Shown in pieces: positions 44,809-64,000 of a stretch of 64,000 bases of DNA. How positions within the stretch are numbered: the stretch's first letter is position 1; every line of letters begins with the position of its first letter. The notes beneath the pieces were generated by a model. The model saw only the letters and a list, made by a program, of their open reading frames with translations, did no database searches and was not told the DNA's origin. Position numbers and translations under genes: made by a program. The DNA is from Marsupella aquatica (taxonomy: Eukaryota > Marchantiophyta), in assembly GCA_973895155.1 (NCBI GenBank), contig OZ316891.1, forward strand, positions 19,468,001-19,532,000. The letters run 5' to 3'.

Positions 44809-46463
44809 CTAATCTCTAAGATATGGACTATTGTGCAAATACAATGTGCAATCTGGAAACGTTCGAACTATCTTCAAACTCCAAAAAGCACAATCCATTC
44901 TTTTCTTGGCATCCGTGGCCATCATTTCACGGATTATGACATCCAATTTGGGGCCATGCACTTGTGCACTCCAACCCCTCCCCAAAAACCGTGAACCCTT
45001 AGACATTCCATCCCAATTCTCTGTCAACAATGTCTCAAAAATATTCCCCAAAACATATATATCGGTACTTTCACTAAACTCGATAGGGGTAGGTTGAACA
45101 AGCTCCAAAGCCAACTGTGGAAATTGTTTTTGGTATGCTGCTGCTTTTTCTGTTGCTGTGGGCCACATCCAATTAGCTGGTAATTTGCACTGTGATTTAT
45201 GCTTAGACAAGCCAAAATCACATAAACCAACATACACCTTAATAGCCACATCGTGCTCGTGATCGAAATGAAGAAGGATGTTTCCAAAGTGAAGATCACA
45301 ATGAAATCGATCATGCTCATGCAAGTATTGCAGTGTCTCCAGCAAAGCCAAGGCGATTCCCAACCGGTTCTCCAACAAGAGTTTCTTCTCCGAAATGAAC
45401 TTGAAATCAAGGTCCGTCGTGATCTGTGCCTTCCCCTTGCTCTTTGACGATATGCCGCACTTATCAATAAAGCTACCCAAGTCACCTCCATTATAGTGAT
45501 CGTAAATAAGTTTTGGCGGATCCTCAATAGTCAATGCAAGAGCTCCAACGATTCCCTTATGATTCAGTCCTCCCATAAGCACTTCTTGTAATGCGTCAGT
45601 TCGTCTCTTACGCTTGTCTCCATCCTTGAACCGCTTTGCGACTAAGGTCACGTTGACGGGAATGAGAGGACAATGTAATATACGACAAGTGTATACCTCT
45701 CCTTGGATTCCTTTCCCAATGCGACGTGTGTTGTGCACCTACTCAGGTTTAAGAAAATGGATACTCCTAACCTCTGGAACTACACGCGATGGACGTGTTC
45801 CTTTTCGAGCACTTTTGATGCTGACATCCCCAAAGTGCACAATCTCGTTAGCATATTTGACATTGCTATCAGATTTCGCCATTGCCAACTCCTTACTCCA
45901 CTTCACTAGCAATCTCTCTTGTGTGTGTACATCCCGGGGTTTCCAAGCAATATAGTGTCACCCTCTTCCACTTTGGCTGCCAAATTATCCCAAACATGCT
46001 TCTCCAAGTTGAGTGCCAAATTTTCCAGAAATCCTCCCGGTTTCTCAGTTTCATCTTCAAATGACTTCATTTGCTCTCGTGTGAAATTGTCCTCCTTTTG
46101 TACACTTTCCCGCATACAACGGGTTATCTCACCAAGAAAGTTCTTGTATCCTTTCTCTCTGTGTCTTGTGAACTCCCTCTCGAACCCGTCCACCCCATAC
46201 TATTTCGGTTGAGTGTAGCGATAAAGTATCTCTTTCCATATCGACACTACCACATTGTGTCGAACCTATTTTGCCTCTTCGTTTGCCCCCTTCCGTTTTC
46301 GTTTCCCGGCCACTTTGCTAGAATTCCTAGCATGTTCGAGAGTGTTTCGAGCGTTCTTCAATGCATCCAGAGCAACAAGATTCGGCTCATATCCCTCATT
46401 CACATGTTTTGTGATCATCTCCAACACTTGCCTATACTCTAAACTAAAATTTTTGATGACCAT
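44809..46463 (-). pseudogene. Transposon passenger gene: protein kinase with several breaks
   Basis: The kinase domain (44809-45738) has the Gly loop GKGIQGEVY, VAKRF (ATP lysine), HCDLHFGNIL (catalytic loop), CDFGLS (Mg binding) and STDIYVLGNIFE. The catalytic loop has Cys where many kinases have Arg, so it is of the non-RD type. Upstream on the same strand, 45739-46463 reads as an N-terminal region: basic KRKRKG, then a charged helical stretch. That stretch is broken by TAG at 46266-46268 and 46200-46202, a frame change near 45950, and TAG at 45739-45741 just before the kinase domain. Without these the frames join into one protein of about 550 residues. Either the gene is decayed or some breaks are spliced out; I saw no convincing introns. 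Its end is about 190 bp from the RING gene start, so the two could share regulation. The substrate is unknown. Confidence 0.75.
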
Positions 46464-46680
46464 GTTTTCCCTTCACAAAAGGAATATGTGAGGGAGGAAC
46501 AAGATCTTACCAGGATTTAAATAAAATCCTTCCAATAAGGATTCAACGACCAACCTGAAAATTACAAGTCGTATTGTTATTATCTTTTCCCGGTTTGTTT
46601 CTCCCATGCATTATGTATTTTTATTGCACACATGATTTTAATTACCTTTCTATATAACAACAATAAAAGAGAAAGACAAC

Positions 46681-47024
46681 AGTTGTGAAATATCGCAGAC
46701 CGAGCGGACGCTCAAAGCATGCGCACAAAAGTGTTCTTTTCTTTCAAAGTTGTTATATTCCTGCTTCAACATATGTGATTTGGTGTCTATAACTTAACAC
46801 TCATTTGTAATTCAAGTAAAAACATTCTCTGCGAATCGTGGTATCCATGCAAAGTATCGCAGACCGAGCCGAAACTCTAAGCATGCGTACATGGATTCCT
46901 CTATCTCCGCAAATGTTTTACTTAATGAACAAAGGAGACTAAATTGTTAAGGTGATATTAAGAAATTCTTGTACGGAGTATCGCAAACCGAACCGAGGCT
47001 CAAAGCGTGCGCGTACAAGTGTTT
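46681..47024 (-). repeat. Right subterminal hairpin motifs R3-R1
   Basis: Three inverted copies of the left-end core (TATCGCAGACCGAG...GCTCAAAGCATGCG) at about 46681-46734, 46838-46900 and 46966-47024. Arms pair by position with the left side: the outermost R1 has CTTGTACG/CGTACAAG like L1, R2 has GTATCCATG/CATGGATTC like L2, and R3 has TTGTG/CACAA. The span of about 345 bp equals that of L1-L3, so the two regions are diverged inverted copies. Confidence 0.75.
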
Positions 47025-47154
47025 CTTTATATCCCTCCATTTGGCTCTAAGGTTAGGGTTTAAAACACAAAGAAAACTTAAAAAATCACAAAACAAAACA
47101 CAAACAAACAAAAACAAACCAAAAATCAAAAATAAAAACCAAAACCAAACACTT

Positions 47155-47296
47155 ACCTCCTCCTCCTCTTCTCCTACTCTCCTCCTCCTCCTCCTCCTCT
47201 CCTCCTCCTCCTCTCCTCCTCCTCCTCCTCCTCTCCTCCTCCTCTTCCTCCTCCTCTCCTCCTCCTCCTCCTCTTCTCTTCCTCTCCTCCTCCTTT
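47155..47296 (+). repeat. (TCC)n-type microsatellite
   Basis: Imperfect CTCCTCCTC tract with occasional TCT and CTC interruptions. Long open frames on both strands across it and the adjacent C-rich array are artefacts. Confidence 0.9.
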
Positions 47297-47394
47297 CTGC
47301 AAAACCGAAAATGAGGAGGGGGAGGAGGGATCTCCTCCTTTTATCCTCTCCCAAGCCCCCGACCCTTTCCCGGCCGGCCCCATCCTCCAACCCT

Positions 47395-47905
47395 AAATCT
47401 CAAAACCCTAATTCTTCGAGCCTCAATCCCGAACCCCGAACTTCCAAACCCCGAACCGGACCCCAAACCCCGAACCGGAACCCGAACCCCGAACCCCACC
47501 CGGACCCACCCCGGCCTCCCGGACCCGAACCCCACCCGGACCCCACCCCGAACCCCCACCGAGCGCCTCCGCCCCGGGCCCGGACCCCACCCGAACCCCC
47601 GTACCTCCCGAACCCGAACCCCTCGGACCCGGACCCGAACCCCACCCGGACCCCCACCCGAACCCCCCGCACCTCCTCCTCCCGGACCCGAGCCGCACCC
47701 GGACCCCACCCCGAAGCCCCACCGAGCGGACCCGAACCCCACCTGGACCCCACCCCGAGCCCCCAGCGAGCGCCTCCGCCCCGGACCCGGACCCGATTAG
47801 TCACCCGGACCCCCACCCGAACCTCCTCCCGAACCTCCTCCCGAACCCGAACCCCGAACCGGACGTTTCCTTTCCCGGACTGCTTCCGAACCCGGGTGCC
47901 GGGTT
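47395..47905 (-). repeat. Right subterminal G-rich array (C-rich on plus strand)
   Basis: About 500 bp of CCCGAACCCC / ACCCGGACCCC units on the plus strand, i.e. GGGTTCGGG on the minus strand. It mirrors the GGGGTTCGGGG units near the left end. CCCTAA-type blocks border it at 47390-47420. The skew and unit sequence match the left array in inverted orientation. Confidence 0.75.
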
Positions 47906-47956
47906 GTCAATTTGCCGCTCTCAAACGCCCAGTTTGACGGGCAAGGTCAAACCGGG

Positions 47957-47964
47957 CATAGAAG
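47957..47964. repeat. 8-bp target-site duplication, right (CATAGAAG)
   Basis: Exact copy of 29592-29599, directly after the AAACCGGG end of the hAT-like element. Confidence 0.85.
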
Positions 47965-49995
47965 GACTATGGTATGATTGTACAATTGGTCGACCAATGG
48001 TACCCTGTGACAATCCAAATCTGTCCAAATTGGGGTAAGCTCATTGTATGGGGGGAAGGGGAGATGTAGTTATTAGTATGCCACTGGGCGGTACATAGTA
48101 CATATACAAGTGATACATAGAAGTACAACAGTATGATTACTAGGCTTTGACCATTGTCCACATTACAGTTTCCCTCAATATCACTTATGCTCAACATTGG
48201 TGTTTTATAAGTAAGAAATAACACCTTGTTGATGAGGTTAGAATACCCTGTGATATATCGTGGTAGCAGTCATGACATACAAGGAAACAGTCCCATTAAG
48301 TAATTCTTCAAAGTTGGGTCCCATCAAGGCAGATATCAAGAAATTAGTTACAAGGTGCTTTAATTTTACTTATAAAGCACCAATTGCAAGCTAGAGTTGG
48401 GGCCTAGGCTTCTAGAGTAAAGCCTCTAGATCGTAACTCCATGGCTCATCATGTGGATGGTAAAGCTCATGACTATGATGTATGTCAAATGATAATTTTT
48501 AGTTATGATTTCTATTTATATTAAAAACTGAGCTCTATGGCCCGACCATAACATATGTGTATATAAAGAGGGATGTGCAGAGAAAAGAATATGGTATGTC
48601 ATGTATGATTATTAAAATGATGATTTTTGTATCATTTCACTAACCTTCACAAAATGTGACCAAATATATTTTTTGGTGACATTTTTATTGTACTCCCCAT
48701 TTTTATTGTACTCCCCATTATTCATGTCGAAAGAACAGGTAATAGAGTCTTGTTCTCCAAATTCTCTAAGGATACCATTATTCATGTCGAAAGAACAGGT
48801 AATAGAGTCTTGTTCTCCAAATTCTCTAAGGATAGAGGCTAGTTCTCCAAATTCTCTAAGGATGTGGCACAGCATGTTAGTTCTCAGGATAGTGGCACAG
48901 AATGTTTAGTTCTCCAAATTCTGTAAGGATAGTGGCACAGAATGTTTAGTTCTCCAAGTTCTGTAAGGATAGTGGCACGGAATGTTTTGGTGTGTACCCC
49001 CCACGACTTGGGAAGATATGTGTACATGGATTCAAATTGAGATTTCCAATTGGTTTCGGACGGTAATTGACTTGAGAAACCAGGACAATTGTTTTTCAAG
49101 TCAGAGTGGGCCACCCACATCAGAAAAACTCCCTGATAGTTTCTTTCTGAATCAGATTCAACGTTAAAATCAATGTCACTCTCGGAAAGATCAAAGTAAG
49201 GCAGCGATTCCCAATACGATTGGTTGCGAAAGATTTTGTAAAGCCGATGGCCTCATTTCTTCTTTCTGTTGAGGAGGTTAAGGAAAGCTTATACTTAAAA
49301 TGAAAACATTCCAAGCTTTAGACATTCCAAGCTTTAGACGGACTCAATTAGATCCTTGTCCCCTATTTGAGACGCAGTTCTGACATTGCAAAGAAATCAG
49401 GTCCCTGCAATTGTGTCTAGACAAATACAGGTCACAAACTGTACTGTAAGCATAGCTTTGTTCAAGAACCCACTGTTGCAGAACAAACATAGACAGTACA
49501 GTTCCTCTGGCGATTAGCTAATTGCAGGTCTACATCATTCAAGAACTCTGAAGCTTCACAGAGTTTCTGTCCTTCTGGAAACTTAGAATTTTCTTTAACT
49601 TACAGCGACAAGAGGTCACTAGGACCACACTTCAGTCCTAGGACTTCCTAGAACTACCGTTCAACGGTAAGTTACCTACTGTAAATTTGTGCGCCACAAC
49701 AAAGGAATTGAAGAATATTTTGTACTGGCGCTTTGGCTCGCCGATGATCATTGCCTATAACTATGAGGGGCCCTACCCTACCAAAAATTGCTCCTCTTTC
49801 AGGGGAATGCATCCTGGGTAAAAAAGCTAGGCGACATCCTAGTTCTTTCACCAGGTCTGTCGACAGCTGTCATGCCCATTCTATAATTTCCGTGAGCCTA
49901 TGTTACACAATGCTTTCCCCACAACGCGTCCATGTAAACTAACCTGACTTTCTAACACTGGTAAAAAATGAGTTTAAATAAATAACATGTTACAA
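47965..49995. other. Intergenic DNA between the hAT element and POLQ
   Basis: No gene recognised; it includes the POLQ 3' untranslated region at its right end. A copy of the dispersed CTCTAGA repeat lies at about 48405-48540. Sequence at 48100-48120 (CATATACAAGTGATACATAGAAG) resembles the flank left of the hAT element. Short tandem duplications at 48680-48990 are listed separately. Confidence 0.5.
48680..48990 (+). repeat. Nested short tandem duplications
   Basis: An 18-19-bp unit (TTTTATTGTACTCCCCAT) occurs twice at about 48684-48718. It is followed by a 60-bp unit present as two identical copies (48716-48775 and 48776-48835, sharing TTCATGTCGAAAGAACAGG). Then come three related units of about 42 bp (TTCTCCAAATTCT(C/G)TAAGGAT plus AGTGGCACAGAATGTTTAG). 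The exact 60-bp copies point to a recent slippage or unequal-exchange event. Confidence 0.88.
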
Positions 49996-63848
<13,853 letters not shown>

Positions 63849-64000
63849 CTAAACACGACAAGAATGCATGAGACGGGTGGAAAACTTGTTACGGCTGTAA
63901 TGAAGAAGGCAAAAGCTACATGAGTGACACTGCAATACCGAGATCCCATACCCCCCAAAGAAACAGCAGTGGATCAAAACGTTTGCAGCTTCTACAAGAC

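Larger units (their letters stand above)
29600..47956 (+). mobile_element. Giant hAT-like DNA transposon (~18.4 kb) with two passenger genes and a nested Copia
   Basis: The left end CCCGGTTT is mirrored by AAACCGGG at the right end, within an exact 8-bp duplication. Subterminal structure is mirrored too: G/C-skewed arrays (29700-30180 and 47395-47905), then three hairpin-like motifs on each side (30381-30726 and 46681-47024) in inverted order. The interior holds a BED/DUF659/hATC transposase on the plus strand and, convergent to it, a RING-like protein and a kinase on the minus strand. Removing the 6,886-bp nested Copia and one 5-bp duplication leaves about 11.5 kb, still much larger than typical 2.5-5 kb hAT elements. 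Transposase family and duplication length agree with hAT assignment. That all three genes belong to one mobile unit is inferred from their position between the matching ends. Confidence 0.8.

Noticed and set aside
46947-47937. Long open frames on both strands, up to 322 codons
   Set aside because: They run through a TCC microsatellite and a CCCGAACC array and encode only S/P/R or G/V/R/E low-complexity text. Openness comes from base composition.
29600-47956. Interpretation of the RING and kinase genes as ordinary host genes flanked by unrelated repeats
   Set aside because: The exact 8-bp duplication, matching termini and mirrored subterminal motifs enclose them. Not excluded, but less economical than one element.

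Overview
The window is nuclear DNA from a plant. Three intron-containing genes have precise GT-AG junctions that keep the reading frame. The gene set is plant-typed: a TEBICHI-type DNA polymerase theta, a fused 3-dehydroquinate dehydratase/shikimate dehydrogenase, a plant-type TOM7, a BPM-like MATH protein and a SAP/CCCH62-like protein. The rest is mostly transposon-derived. Intron lengths of about 100-1200 bp, an intronless DHD-SDH and repeat-rich spacers would fit a non-seed land plant such as a bryophyte or lycophyte, but that is a guess and no species can be named.

Layout. 1-6.9 kb: intergenic DNA with a 125-bp minisatellite, a possible SINE and the degraded 3' end of a LINE on the minus strand. 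6.97-8.47 kb: two exons of a MATH-domain gene whose BTB part is not visible. 11.69-11.85 kb: a 53-codon TOM7 gene on the minus strand, easy to miss because of its size. 12-15.6 kb: duplicated noncoding repeats and a solo Copia LTR. 16.0-18.7 kb: a leader with 200-bp repeats, then the intact intronless DHD-SDH gene. 20.2-25.3 kb: a nine-exon SAP/CCCH62-like gene on the minus strand whose last exon holds two tandem-repeat arrays. 25.4-29.6 kb: low-complexity DNA, a long-TIR element remnant and a second solo LTR.

29,600-47,956 is the most unusual feature: one very large hAT-like DNA transposon of about 18.4 kb. It has a perfect 8-bp target duplication, short terminal inverted repeats, G/C-skewed repeat arrays at both ends and mirrored sets of three hairpin-like subterminal motifs. 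Inside are a BED/DUF659/hATC transposase, split by a nested 6.9-kb Copia element with its own 5-bp duplication, and two minus-strand passenger genes. One is a RING-like coiled-coil protein with an open 652-codon frame; the other is a protein kinase with several breaks.

47.96-49.99 kb is intergenic DNA with short tandem duplications. 49,996-63,848 and beyond the right edge is the POLQ/TEBICHI gene on the minus strand: 22 exons covering the helicase from motif I, the central linker and the complete family-A polymerase. The visible exons sum to 1689 codons without a break.

The host genes serve unrelated housekeeping roles: theta-mediated end joining, the shikimate or quinate pathway, mitochondrial import, and probably RNA or chromatin binding. 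The functional grouping that stands out is the transposon, where transposase, RING protein and kinase travel together between one pair of ends.
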